Below are positions 54,223-63,116 of a DNA stretch of 64,000 bases, piece after piece (position 1 is the first letter of the stretch; every line of letters begins with the position of its first letter). The stretch is from Desulfuromonadaceae bacterium (lineage in GTDB: Bacteria; Desulfobacterota; Desulfuromonadia; Geobacterales; Pseudopelobacteraceae): contig JAQTQX010000018.1 of the NCBI GenBank assembly GCA_028712075.1, positions 1-64,000 of the forward strand. The letters run 5' to 3'. The position numbers and the translations under genes are program-made. The notes beneath the pieces were generated by a model. The model worked only from the letters and a program-made list of their open reading frames with translations, ran no database searches and had not been told where the DNA came from.

Positions 54223-55170
54223 CTATTTGTTCTCCGGAACGGTCTCCACCGGCACTGGTGGTTGGGGTGAACTGCCAGAATCCTTCTGCTCTCCGGGGGA
54301 ATCGTTCACCTTTTCAGGTGCTGTATCCCGTTGTTCTCCATCCGGAGTTTCGCGTGGTTCTTGCCGCGCTGCCGACGGCGATGTAAATACCGGCGGTGCG
54401 GCAATAACGGTATCCACTTTTTTCTGCATACCGGCAATGTTCAGGTCAGCTGCAAGTGCCGACTGGTATTCCGCTTCGTCGAGAACGCCTTTCTGGCGCA
54501 ACAGGCGCAGAATCATATTAGAACGCTTCATGACTTTGCCCAGGTTCTTGTAGGGATTATATGCCACGCGCGGACCGGGGAGCATGGCCGCCAAAAAGGA
54601 GCATTCACGGGGTGTCAGCGCCGAAACCGGTTTGCCGAAATAGTACTGCGCACCATGGCCGATTCCGTACACCATCGGGCCAAGTTCGACCACATTCAGG
54701 TACAGTTCGATTATGCGCCCTTTGGTTAGTTCCTGCTCCATCCGGTATGCCAGAAAAATTTCCTTCAGTTTGCGGGTGATGGTCTTTTCGCGGGAAAGGA
54801 ACAGGTTCTTCGCGGCCTGCTGGGTGATGGTGGAAGCGCCCCGCTTCAGACTTTTCTTCTCCAGATCATACTTGATGGCATTTTTGATGGCTTTGACATC
54901 AAACCCGTCGTGGGAGTAAAAGTTTGAGTCTTCCGCCAGGATAACCGCCCATTTCATTTCCGATGGAATGCGACCGGACGAAGCCCAATAGCGGTTTTTC
55001 GGCCCAACGATAAACGGGTGGTATGCACCCTGCCAATCCCTGACCTGAATGGTGGTGCTGTATTTTTTGCTGGAAAGATCGGCAACAGGCGGCATCAATG
55101 CCAGTGAAATTGCGACGTACAGCAGATAGGCGATAGTGGCGATTATGGCATAGAAGAGGATTTTTTTCAT
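54223..55170 (-). CDS. mtgA: Monofunctional peptidoglycan glycosyltransferase
   Basis: A 315-residue family 51 glycosyltransferase. A single N-terminal membrane helix (ILFYAIIATIAYLLYVAISL) anchors it. The catalytic motif ILAEDSNFYSHDGFD, then GASTITQQAAKNLFLS and RKLKEIFLAYRMEQ, are conserved. GPMVYGIGHGAQYYFGK follows. It polymerises lipid II into glycan chains at the periplasmic face. The C-terminal 50 residues are Pro/Glu-rich and low-complexity, which is not usual for MtgA. The ATG at 55170 is preferred over 55209. Confidence 0.93.
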   Translation of the reverse strand: MKKILFYAIIATIAYLLYVAISLALMPPVADLSSKKYSTTIQVRDWQGAYHPFIVGPKNRYWASSGRIPSEMKWAVILAEDSNFYSHDGFDVKAIKNAIKYDLEKKSLKRGASTITQQAAKNLFLSREKTITRKLKEIFLAYRMEQELTKGRIIELYLNVVELGPMVYGIGHGAQYYFGKPVSALTPRECSFLAAMLPGPRVAYNPYKNLGKVMKRSNMILRLLRQKGVLDEAEYQSALAADLNIAGMQKKVDTVIAAPPVFTSPSAARQEPRETPDGEQRDTAPEKVNDSPGEQKDSGSSPQPPVPVETVPENK

Positions 55171-55354
55171 GGGCACCGTGCAGAAATCAGATTGACGCGC
55201 ACCATACATGATTGTGCCATGCTCTGCAATTCGGAACTCAATGAAACCAATATCTCGTTGACGCTGCAGCTAGTTGAGTGCTACTTTTCAAAGCCGTTTG
55301 CACTGGTACGCGGCAAACAGCTACAGAAGGAACATATGAATTGGAGGTTACTAC

Positions 55355-56350
55355 GTGAAAAAGTATATGAACGTTGTCCTGGTGTTGTTAGTGTGTGCCA
55401 TGTTGCCAATATCATTGGCCTTTGCCGAAGTTCCGACTTCAAAAATCGTCATCGGCATATCAAAGATTGTTGCCCATCCTGCCCTGGATGCAGTTGAGAA
55501 GGGGATTCAGGATGAGCTGGCTGCCGAAAAAATTAGTGCGACCTTTGACCTGCAAAATGCCAACGGCGATATCGGCACTTCCGCCTCCATCGCCAATAAG
55601 TTTCAATCGGAACATGTGACGCTGGCGGTCGGTATCGCCACGCCAACCTCCCAGTCGCTTGTCAACACGCTGAAAGGTATCCCGATCGTCTTTTCTGCGG
55701 TGACCGATCCGGTCAAGGCGGGTCTGGTACCGTCGCTCAAGGGGAGCAAAAAACCGGTCACCGGCGTTTCCGACATGACTCCGGTCAAGCAGCAGATTGA
55801 ACTGCTGCTGAAAATCAAAAAAATCAAGCGGCTCGGCCACATTTACACCAGTTCCGAAGAAAACGCGGCTGTTCTGGCCGGCGTTGTCAAGCAGAGCTGC
55901 AAGGAGTTGGGGCTCGAATATGTTGAGACAACCGTGTCCAAGTCTGCCGAGGTAAAACAGGCGGTGCAGGCAATTATCAGACGAGTCGATGCGATCTATA
56001 TTAGCACCGATAACACGGTTGTGTCTGCCATGAGCGCGATTGCCGATGTTGCAACCAAGGCCAGGGTGCCGATCATGTCAGCTGATCCGAGTTCGGCGGA
56101 AAAATATCCGGTGCTTGCAGCGTGGGGCTTTGACTATTACAAAATGGGACGTGCCACCGGAAAAGTGATTGGCGAAATTCTCAAGGGGAAAAAACCCGAG
56201 CAGATGCCGACCCGTTTTATGACCAAAGCATCTGATGTTGACCTGCTGATTAACCTGGATGTTGCTAAAAAACTCGGTCTGACGATTCCGAAAGATATGT
56301 TGAAAACCGCCAACAAGGTTATAGAAAACGGTAAGCTTGCCAACAAATAG
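55355..56350 (+). CDS. ABC transporter substrate-binding protein (TrpX-like)
   Basis: A 331-residue periplasmic binding protein with a signal peptide (MNVVLVLLVCAMLPISLAFA). It has KIVIGISKIVAHPALDAVEKG and GIATPTSQSLVNT, then GVSDMTPVKQQIELLL, the pattern of the PF04392 (ABC_sub_bind) family that includes the tryptophan transporter component TrpX. The start is a GTG at 55355, with GGAGG at the right distance. A hairpin separates it from the permease and ATPase genes, which probably lets it be made in excess. The ligand, probably an aromatic amino acid, is inferred. Confidence 0.88.
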   Translation: MKKYMNVVLVLLVCAMLPISLAFAEVPTSKIVIGISKIVAHPALDAVEKGIQDELAAEKISATFDLQNANGDIGTSASIANKFQSEHVTLAVGIATPTSQSLVNTLKGIPIVFSAVTDPVKAGLVPSLKGSKKPVTGVSDMTPVKQQIELLLKIKKIKRLGHIYTSSEENAAVLAGVVKQSCKELGLEYVETTVSKSAEVKQAVQAIIRRVDAIYISTDNTVVSAMSAIADVATKARVPIMSADPSSAEKYPVLAAWGFDYYKMGRATGKVIGEILKGKKPEQMPTRFMTKASDVDLLINLDVAKKLGLTIPKDMLKTANKVIENGKLANK

Positions 56351-56358
56351 TGCACACT

Positions 56359-56387
56359 CACCCGACAGTTCAATGAGCTGTCGGGTG
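56359..56387 (+). terminator. Intra-operon hairpin after the binding-protein gene
   Basis: CACCCGACAG (56359-56368) pairs with CTGTCGGGTG (56378-56387). The T-tract is short, so it probably acts as a partial terminator or mRNA stabiliser between the binding-protein gene and the permease. Confidence 0.6.
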
Positions 56388-56425
56388 CCTTATTTCGCTC
56401 TGGAATTGGTGAAACGGGTCAATTA

Positions 56426-57334
56426 ATGATAGAAGCTATTCTGGTCGAAGGCCTGATCTACGGCATTATGGTGATGGGGGTGTTTATCACCTTCAGAGTC
56501 CTTGATTTTCCCGACTTGACGGTGGACGGTTCGTTCCCGCTCGGTGCTGCACTGATGGTTCAGGGGATTCTGCTCGGTATGAACGGGTGGCTCGCGCTGG
56601 CGCTGGCCTTTGTCGGCGGCGTTATTGCCGGCGTTATCACTGCGCTCATTCATAATCGCCTCAAAGTCCCCAATCTGCTGGCCGGCATCCTGACCATGAC
56701 GATGCTGTACTCCATCAACATCCGTATCCTCGGAAATCGGGCCAACGTGCCGGTGCTTGATCAGGAGACGCTTCTGTCGGACGTGTCAGCCCGTCTGTCC
56801 GGCATTATTCCCGAAGAATATGTGCTGCTGATTTTTTTCGTGGTCGTTGCACTGGTCATAAAACTCCTGATTGACCTGTTTTTTCGCACCGATCTCGGTA
56901 TGACTATCGGCGCACTCGGCAACAATGAACAGATGATCGTGTCGCAGGGCATCAATCCACAAACCCTTAAAACCATCGGCCTGGGCCTGTCAAACGGTCT
57001 TGTTGCTGTTTCCGGTGCGTTTGCCGCCCAGTATCTCGGTTTTGCCGATGTGGGCCTCGGTCAGGGTATCATCATTTCCGGTCTGGCTTCGGTCATGATC
57101 GGCGAATTCCTGATTATGAAGAGCAATCGCATCAGTATTCTCACCCTCTGTGCATTGGCCGGTTCCGTGCTGTTCCATGCCGTGATGTACCTGGGGCGCT
57201 ATTACGGTTATGTCATCAAAATGACCCCCAATGACCTGAATCTGATCAAAGGGCTTTTGATTATTGTCCTGCTGATTATGACCCGGTTCAAGAAGCTCAA
57301 TATGGCCGCGTTGAAGGCGATGGTGCAGAAATGA
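56426..57334 (+). CDS. ABC transporter permease (TrpY-like)
   Basis: A 302-residue inner-membrane permease. About eight hydrophobic helices can be seen, beginning with EGLIYGIMVMGVFITFRVLDF and DLTVDGSFPLGAAL, which are typical of this ABC import family. The permease sits between the binding protein and the ATPase and overlaps the ATPase start by four bases. It probably imports an amino acid, with the ligand inferred only from family. Confidence 0.9.
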   Translation: MIEAILVEGLIYGIMVMGVFITFRVLDFPDLTVDGSFPLGAALMVQGILLGMNGWLALALAFVGGVIAGVITALIHNRLKVPNLLAGILTMTMLYSINIRILGNRANVPVLDQETLLSDVSARLSGIIPEEYVLLIFFVVVALVIKLLIDLFFRTDLGMTIGALGNNEQMIVSQGINPQTLKTIGLGLSNGLVAVSGAFAAQYLGFADVGLGQGIIISGLASVMIGEFLIMKSNRISILTLCALAGSVLFHAVMYLGRYYGYVIKMTPNDLNLIKGLLIIVLLIMTRFKKLNMAALKAMVQK

Positions 57335-58125
57335 TAGAGATAATAAATGCTTCCGTAATCTTCAATCAGGGCACGGTCAATGAAAACAGGGCGCTACAGA
57401 ATATCAGCCTGAATGTCCGGGAAGGTGATTTTATAACTATCATCGGCAGTAATGGCGCGGGGAAATCAACTCTCTTCAACCTGATTGCCGGCACCATTTC
57501 CCCGGCAACCGGTTCCATTCATGCCAATGGCCGTGATATCACCCGCGAACCGGAATACAAGCGGGCGCAATATATCGGCAGAATTTTCCAGAATCCGCTG
57601 CTTGGCACCGCCTCGAACATGAGCCTGGAAGACAACATGATGATCACCTACCGCAAAGGTTTCAAATGGCTGAAACGGAGTCTCAATAACAGGATGCGGG
57701 AATTTTTCCGTTCGGAACTGGTTCAGCTGAAGATGGGACTCGAACAGCGGATGAAGGAAAATCTGGTCATGTTTTCCGGCGGGCAGCGCCAGGCGTTGAC
57801 GCTGCTGATGATGGTGCTCTCCAAGCCGTCACTGATCATGCTCGATGAACACACCGCCGCACTTGACCCGAAAAATGCGGAAATTGTGCTGGAACTGACC
57901 GACACCTTCATCACAGAATACAAACTGACGTCAATGATGATCACCCACAACATGAGCCACGCCATCGAGTTCGGTAATCGGCTGCTGATGATGGACCGTG
58001 GTGAAATCATTTTTGACGTGTCCGGCGCTGCGAAAAAGGAACTGACGGTCGAAAAACTGATCGAGAAATTCCATGAACTGCGTCATCACGGTATTGAAAA
58101 TGACCGTGCGCTGCTCTCTGACTGA
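57331..58125 (+). CDS. ABC transporter ATP-binding protein (TrpZ-like)
   Basis: A 264-residue ABC ATPase. Walker A is GSNGAGKST, the signature is MFSGGQRQA, Walker B is SLIMLDEHTAALD and the H-loop is MMITHNMSHA. The Walker B sequence has Glu-His where Glu-Pro is usual, a trait of this subfamily. It powers the TrpX/TrpY-like importer. It overlaps the permease stop by four bases, so the operon is binding protein, permease, ATPase. Confidence 0.9.
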   Translation: MIEIINASVIFNQGTVNENRALQNISLNVREGDFITIIGSNGAGKSTLFNLIAGTISPATGSIHANGRDITREPEYKRAQYIGRIFQNPLLGTASNMSLEDNMMITYRKGFKWLKRSLNNRMREFFRSELVQLKMGLEQRMKENLVMFSGGQRQALTLLMMVLSKPSLIMLDEHTAALDPKNAEIVLELTDTFITEYKLTSMMITHNMSHAIEFGNRLLMMDRGEIIFDVSGAAKKELTVEKLIEKFHELRHHGIENDRALLSD

Positions 58126-58269
58126 CCATCTCTCCCCTCATTTCTCCTACGATGGATTCAGGGCTCTTAAAAGTACAGGTCCCCGGCTTGATGTTACTAT
58201 CTCAGCTATCCAGCGCTTCGCGTAGACCCGCAACGGAGTGCTATCTCTGTTATGTATGAGAAAAAACCA

Positions 58270-60723
58270 TTACAGCCTGAACCAGCCAACCATCTGGTTA
58301 AGCTCACTTGCCAGGCGGGCAAAACTTTCTGATGTCCCTTTAATATCACCTACCGAAGAGGAAAGCTGGCGGGTTATTTCGTTTATTGAGGCCATGTTGT
58401 GGTTGACGTCTTCCGCAGTAGCTGACTGCTCTTCGGTGGCGGTGGCAATGGTCTGAATCATATCGAAAACACGTTCTGCACAGAGAACTATTTCACCCAT
58501 CGAATGCTGGGTTGCATTGACATGAGCCACAATCTTTTCAATCGCATTACGCTCGTTCTGCATAAAGGTGACAGAGCCCGCAACCTCGGCTTGCATCTCA
58601 TTAACCGTCCGACTGATTTCGCTTGAAGATTCGATGGTGCGTTGAGCCAGCTGCTTGACGCTATCGGCCACCACCGCAAAACCGCGCCCCATTTCTCCGG
58701 CACGGGCAGCTTCAATCGAAGCATTGAGGGCCAGCAGATTGGTCTGGTCAGCGATATCTTTGATCATATTGACGATATCGTTGATTGCTTCGGATTTTTC
58801 ACCCAACCGCTCGATCTTCTCGGCCGACTGTCTCACTGTTTCGGCAAATGACACGAGCTCTCGGGACGTATCGTCAAGCGCTTTTTGCCCATCCAGAGCA
58901 ATGTTCTTCATCTTGCCTGCCGCATCCGATGTATTGGACGCATTCTGTGATACATCCTGAATAGTCTGCACCATCTCGGTCATGGCGGTAACTGACTGGT
59001 CGATCTGACCGGTCTGTATTTGCGAGTTGCGCTCTAGTTCGTGTGCCGTGGAAGAGAGTTCTTCGGAGCTGCTAGCAATTGTGGTGGTAGAATCAGATAT
59101 TTTTCCGGCCATGTCGCGCAGATTACCAACCATCTTCTCCATAGAAGTCTGAACCTGGCCGAACTCATCGCCGGAGTGCCGTATTGTGCTGATATGAATG
59201 TTGCCGCCTGCCACGCTGTCAGTCACCTGAATTAGCTGTTCAAGCGGCCTTGATACTGAACGGAACACCCAGATGCCTATGCCTATTCCGGCAATTGCGG
59301 CGACAATGCTGATTATTGCCAGTAACGTGACACTGGTTTTGACAACCGAATTGACCGAGCTGATAGCTTTTTCCTGTTCACCGCGAGCCGTAGAGACAGA
59401 TTCTTTACCTTTTTCGGCCTGCTTCAGCACTATTTCACGCAGTTTCAGAGCCGTCTGCAGAGCCTTCTGCTCCATTTCAAACCGTTTTTTCAGTGTCGCC
59501 ACGATACCATTTTCAGCGAGAATGGTGCTCTGAACCCCTGAAAGTGCCGAGGTAACGCTCTTCAAAATCTGCAGTTCGTTCCTGACTCCCAGTTTGGCAA
59601 GATTCTTTTCAAGGTTCGCTGCAGTTTGGCCCGCCTTGGCAAACTTTGCCTTAATGGCAGGGACGGCTTTATCAATATCGGCAGATGATTTGAGTGTAAA
59701 CAGTTGTGCCGAGGAAGCATCAATATCCATTCCCAGGCTGACCAGTTCCGAGTTGGCAACCAGTACGGAATTAGCAAGATTTGACTGGCCGAACATAGTT
59801 CCCTGTTTGGTCGATTCGCTCGCGAAGCGTTCGTTTGCCATCAAGGCATCTTGCTCTATAGACAGGGAGAGAGCGTTCAGCCTTTCACTAATCTCCCTGT
59901 TGGCAACATCCGCTTTACTCTTCGTTACATCATCCTTTTGGGAGAGCCACACACCCCGCAGTTTCTGGGCCTCATCCAGGTGATCGGCAAGCCATTTGAC
60001 ATCAGCAAGTGCGCCATTGGTACTCTTCATAAATTCGCTTTGCTGCAGTTTGGCAATGGCATCATTTACCTTGCCACGGGCAATCAGTACGGTGGGCCGC
60101 TTCTGGGCGTTCTGTATTTCGTAGAAGCCCAGTTGCAAATCTTTCAGATGGAGTCGAACAGCCTCGACACCGCGCAGTCGGCGGGCAATCTTGCCGGACT
60201 CGTCCAGGGCGGCACTGAAAGCACCGGCGCGATTACCCTGCAGTGACCTGACCTTGGCATCTAATTCCCGCAGGTGTACGCCAGATTGGTTCATCCGCTT
60301 CGTAAGGTCGGCAGATGCGTTTTCTGCATCATTCTGTGCCTGAAGTTTGCTGGCGACAATTCCGTACAGTTCTGTGGCAACGGCCTGCAGCTCTTCGTAG
60401 GTCCCGAGCTTGTTTCCACCACTCAAGGCCTCCAGCTGTTCCTGTATCGGCCTGACTTCCGCCACACTCTTCTCGGCTTCGGCTTTAAACGTTTTCAGTT
60501 CCTGAGAATCAAGAGCGGTACTGACTTTTGCAAGAGAGGACGTTGCACTCTGAATTTCCCGCTGGAACTCAAGGGTACGCATCTGATAGGGGGTCGTTTT
60601 CTGTGTCAGATATGAGAGTTTGCCGCTGACAAAGCGCATGCTGAATATGCTTGTGGCAACAACCGTTGCCACGATAGTGAGCACTATGATGATATTAAGA
60701 ATCAGCTTGGCTTTGATGGTCAT
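58270..60723 (-). CDS. Methyl-accepting chemotaxis protein
   Basis: An 817-residue chemoreceptor. Membrane helices are near residues 7-28 and about 465-490, and the periplasmic part between them, about 435 residues, is long and mostly helical. A HAMP region follows, then the signalling domain with the hairpin tip sequence [22 protein letters not shown]-type and [16 protein letters not shown]. It signals to CheA/CheW. It begins 29 bp after the periplasmic-binding-protein gene on the same strand, so the binding protein is a likely ligand-loaded partner. Confidence 0.92.
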   Translation of the reverse strand: MTIKAKLILNIIIVLTIVATVVATSIFSMRFVSGKLSYLTQKTTPYQMRTLEFQREIQSATSSLAKVSTALDSQELKTFKAEAEKSVAEVRPIQEQLEALSGGNKLGTYEELQAVATELYGIVASKLQAQNDAENASADLTKRMNQSGVHLRELDAKVRSLQGNRAGAFSAALDESGKIARRLRGVEAVRLHLKDLQLGFYEIQNAQKRPTVLIARGKVNDAIAKLQQSEFMKSTNGALADVKWLADHLDEAQKLRGVWLSQKDDVTKSKADVANREISERLNALSLSIEQDALMANERFASESTKQGTMFGQSNLANSVLVANSELVSLGMDIDASSAQLFTLKSSADIDKAVPAIKAKFAKAGQTAANLEKNLAKLGVRNELQILKSVTSALSGVQSTILAENGIVATLKKRFEMEQKALQTALKLREIVLKQAEKGKESVSTARGEQEKAISSVNSVVKTSVTLLAIISIVAAIAGIGIGIWVFRSVSRPLEQLIQVTDSVAGGNIHISTIRHSGDEFGQVQTSMEKMVGNLRDMAGKISDSTTTIASSSEELSSTAHELERNSQIQTGQIDQSVTAMTEMVQTIQDVSQNASNTSDAAGKMKNIALDGQKALDDTSRELVSFAETVRQSAEKIERLGEKSEAINDIVNMIKDIADQTNLLALNASIEAARAGEMGRGFAVVADSVKQLAQRTIESSSEISRTVNEMQAEVAGSVTFMQNERNAIEKIVAHVNATQHSMGEIVLCAERVFDMIQTIATATEEQSATAEDVNHNMASINEITRQLSSSVGDIKGTSESFARLASELNQMVGWFRL

Positions 60724-60752
60724 ATAAACTCCACATCTGATATTATCAGCGA

Positions 60753-61523
60753 CTATTTTATGAACTTCGCACCGTCGCCTTTGATATAGTCGAGCAGCTT
60801 CTGTACCTTGACGGATGGCGCGCCTTTGGTCAGAATGGTGATATTGCGGGCGACTTCAGGTGACTTGGGGGACCAGACACTGTCATCAACAACTGCTGCC
60901 GGCCCGATTCCGATCGCTTCCGGATTAGCCTTGATCTTGTCCTTTACATCCGCGGCGGTAGTGGCATCAAGCACCTCTTTGGATACTGTCGCACCGCCAA
61001 GCGCTACCTTGATGAACATGCTGTTGGTGCCGGGAATCAGACTCCCCCAGACAATCAGTACCGGCAAATCCTTGCCACCCACCTCTTTCCAGTTTTGAAT
61101 CCTGCCCGAAAAGAGGCCGACCAGCTGTTCCGATGACAAGCTGGCGATCCGGTTGTCCTTGTGGGTAAGCACTATCACCCGGTCCTTGCCGATTACTTGG
61201 CTTTGATAGTCGGCCTGGTTGGCGACAGCAACTCCTTCTTTCTTCAGTAAAGCCCACCAGTCACCAATAGACAGGCCAGCGGCAGCGGCATCAACGGTTC
61301 CTTTCTCCAGCTCAATAAATGCCTGTTTTGGCCCATTGGAAAGGGTGTTGAGCGTCAGGCCGGAGGCCTTTTCAAAGTTTGCTTTCAGAGGTTTGAGAAT
61401 GTTCTCGGTGGGTGCCGCCCCGGCGCCGATTTTCAGCTCTTCGGCACCTGCAGCAAGGGTTAACGTGAGAACACAGGCTGCGGTAAGAGCAATAATGGTA
61501 CTGGCCGGATTACATTTGAACAT
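60753..61523 (-). CDS. PstS-like periplasmic substrate-binding protein
   Basis: A 256-residue protein with a signal peptide ([20 protein letters not shown]) and the PBP-like fold of PstS-type proteins: [52 protein letters not shown] and [13 protein letters not shown]. No permease is adjacent; instead a chemoreceptor gene follows. It may therefore serve as a chemosensory receptor for an anion such as phosphate, or for another ligand. AAGGAGG precedes the ATG at 61523, and the open frame extends to 61568. Confidence 0.85.
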   Translation of the reverse strand: MFKCNPASTIIALTAACVLTLTLAAGAEELKIGAGAAPTENILKPLKANFEKASGLTLNTLSNGPKQAFIELEKGTVDAAAAGLSIGDWWALLKKEGVAVANQADYQSQVIGKDRVIVLTHKDNRIASLSSEQLVGLFSGRIQNWKEVGGKDLPVLIVWGSLIPGTNSMFIKVALGGATVSKEVLDATTAADVKDKIKANPEAIGIGPAAVVDDSVWSPKSPEVARNITILTKGAPSVKVQKLLDYIKGDGAKFIK

Positions 61524-62429
61524 CGGTATTACCTCCTTGAAATAAACGAGATTGTGCGTGTGAAACACACGTTGAATGACTTCCGCTACTGTAGGTACAA
61601 TGCGTTTCAGAACTTCCTGTAATTAATCAAAACTGTACGGCTCGGCAATTAAACCGGCAATATCTTCAGAGGCTATTTTTGAAGTTATATCCGTATAGTC
61701 AAATCCGCTCGATATAATTATCGGCAGTTCCGGGTGTGCCGTCTTTTTCCTGGAAAATAGCTGGGTAGAAAATGAAGGCGCCAATACGTACGGTCACAGG
61801 TGGATTTGAATCTGCGAATGATTCGTAAGTGATAAACAGCAGTGCTGAAATCACTACAGACAATATTCAGTAGTCGTTTTGGATAGAAATACCCTTATCT
61901 GGCGCGTAATCGTGACGTTGAATACGCATCGGATTCACCTGCAATATATTTGCAGCCTGACATCGCCAATGTTGCAAACATTTTAGCACCATATTTTATT
62001 AATGCAAGGTACTGCATAAAATAAAGTATTGCAAATATGCTTGTGCTGCACAAGTAACCAATTATACTTGCAAAATATTTTTTATCCTGCTTTCAAACGC
62101 AATACTAAAAATTGTTCAATATTCCATATTAGTGCCGTAAAGGCCGCACGGAAAACGGGGGAGTACAAGGCCGGAATGTTAGCCCCTCAGTTGAGCCTGC
62201 TATGTACGGAAGGTGATTCCGATTCCCCTTGACTTCTACCTGTCAAACAATTACCTTGCCCGCAATAAAAGGGAGTAGCTATCAACCGGAGGCATGGTTG
62301 ATCCCGTGTTCGTCAGCACAGTCGAAAGACTCGGACCGGGAACGATTTAATCGCAAGCAAGACTTTTATCCGAAGCGTATCACGCCGTGGGTAAAGGTCT
62401 TTTTTATTTATCCCGGCGAAAGGATTAGT
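61524..62429. other. Long intergenic region with operator-like elements
   Basis: About 900 bp without a gene. It contains three TTGCAAA elements at 61972-61978, 62029-62035 and 62068-62074, and a palindrome CTTGTGC-T-GCACAAG (62040-62054) between the second and third. On the minus strand, GCCGATAA (61718-61725) matches a sigma-28 -10 box, but the -35 spacing is off. The open frame upstream of the CBS gene (62229-62429) has no similarity and I do not call it. Confidence 0.4.
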
Positions 62430-63059
62430 ATGTTTTCTGTCTACGGTGTCACAGGACAAGAATTTAGCGGTACACGGGAAGAAATGATCCGGGTGCGTGC
62501 GTTGGCGAAGGCACGGTCTATACGCGCCGTCGCTCAGGAAGGTGATGAGCTGGGTGGTGATTCCACAGCCGGTGTGGCCAATCGGCTCAATGAAGAAGCC
62601 GTTCGCACGTACCTCACCATGCTTCCGCACGATTTAGAGCGCGGTCCGCTCTATCATGCCAACCAGATTATGCAGCACCACGTAATCACCGTCTTGGGAA
62701 ACGACGATGTGGCACAGGCCTGGCGGGTTCTCCGCGACAATCAGATCCATCAGGCACCGGTGCTCGACAAGATGCAACTTATTGGGATCGTCAGTGAACG
62801 AGATCTCCTGACGGCCATAAACATAGATGGTGGCCGGATTGTTGAAAGTCTCAATTTGCGGGTACGTAATGTCATGACTACTCCGGTGGTCGCGGCTGCA
62901 CCTGTGACCGATATTCGGCGAATTGCCGCCGTCATGCTCGACCATAACGTTGATGGCGTCCCTATAATAAATGACAGCGGGCGCCTGAATGGCTTCATTT
63001 CGCGCAGTGATATCCTTCGTGTTGTAGTCACCGACCCGCCGCTCAGCTTATGGCGCTGA
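62430..63059 (+). CDS. CBS-domain pair protein
   Basis: A 209-residue protein with two CBS domains (about 75-130 and 138-195): ANQIMQHHVITVLGNDDVAQ, VLDKMQLIGIVSERDLLT, then NVMTTPVVAAAPVTDIRRIAAVML and DSGRLNGFISRSDILR. CBS pairs bind adenosine nucleotides or other ligands. The N-terminal 70 residues are unrecognised and polar. AAAGGA precedes the ATG at 62430. It is on the same strand as the P-type ATPase, 57 bp away, and may regulate that pump, which is inferred from position only. Confidence 0.82.
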   Translation: MFSVYGVTGQEFSGTREEMIRVRALAKARSIRAVAQEGDELGGDSTAGVANRLNEEAVRTYLTMLPHDLERGPLYHANQIMQHHVITVLGNDDVAQAWRVLRDNQIHQAPVLDKMQLIGIVSERDLLTAINIDGGRIVESLNLRVRNVMTTPVVAAAPVTDIRRIAAVMLDHNVDGVPIINDSGRLNGFISRSDILRVVVTDPPLSLWR

Positions 63060-63116
63060 ATTGAATCAATAGGTTTTTACATGTGCAGGAAGAGTTTTGG
63101 ATGTGAGGCGTAACGC

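Noticed and set aside
62229-62429. N-terminal extension of the CBS-domain protein
   Set aside because: The residues have no similarity pattern, and the ATG at 62430 has a good ribosome-binding site.
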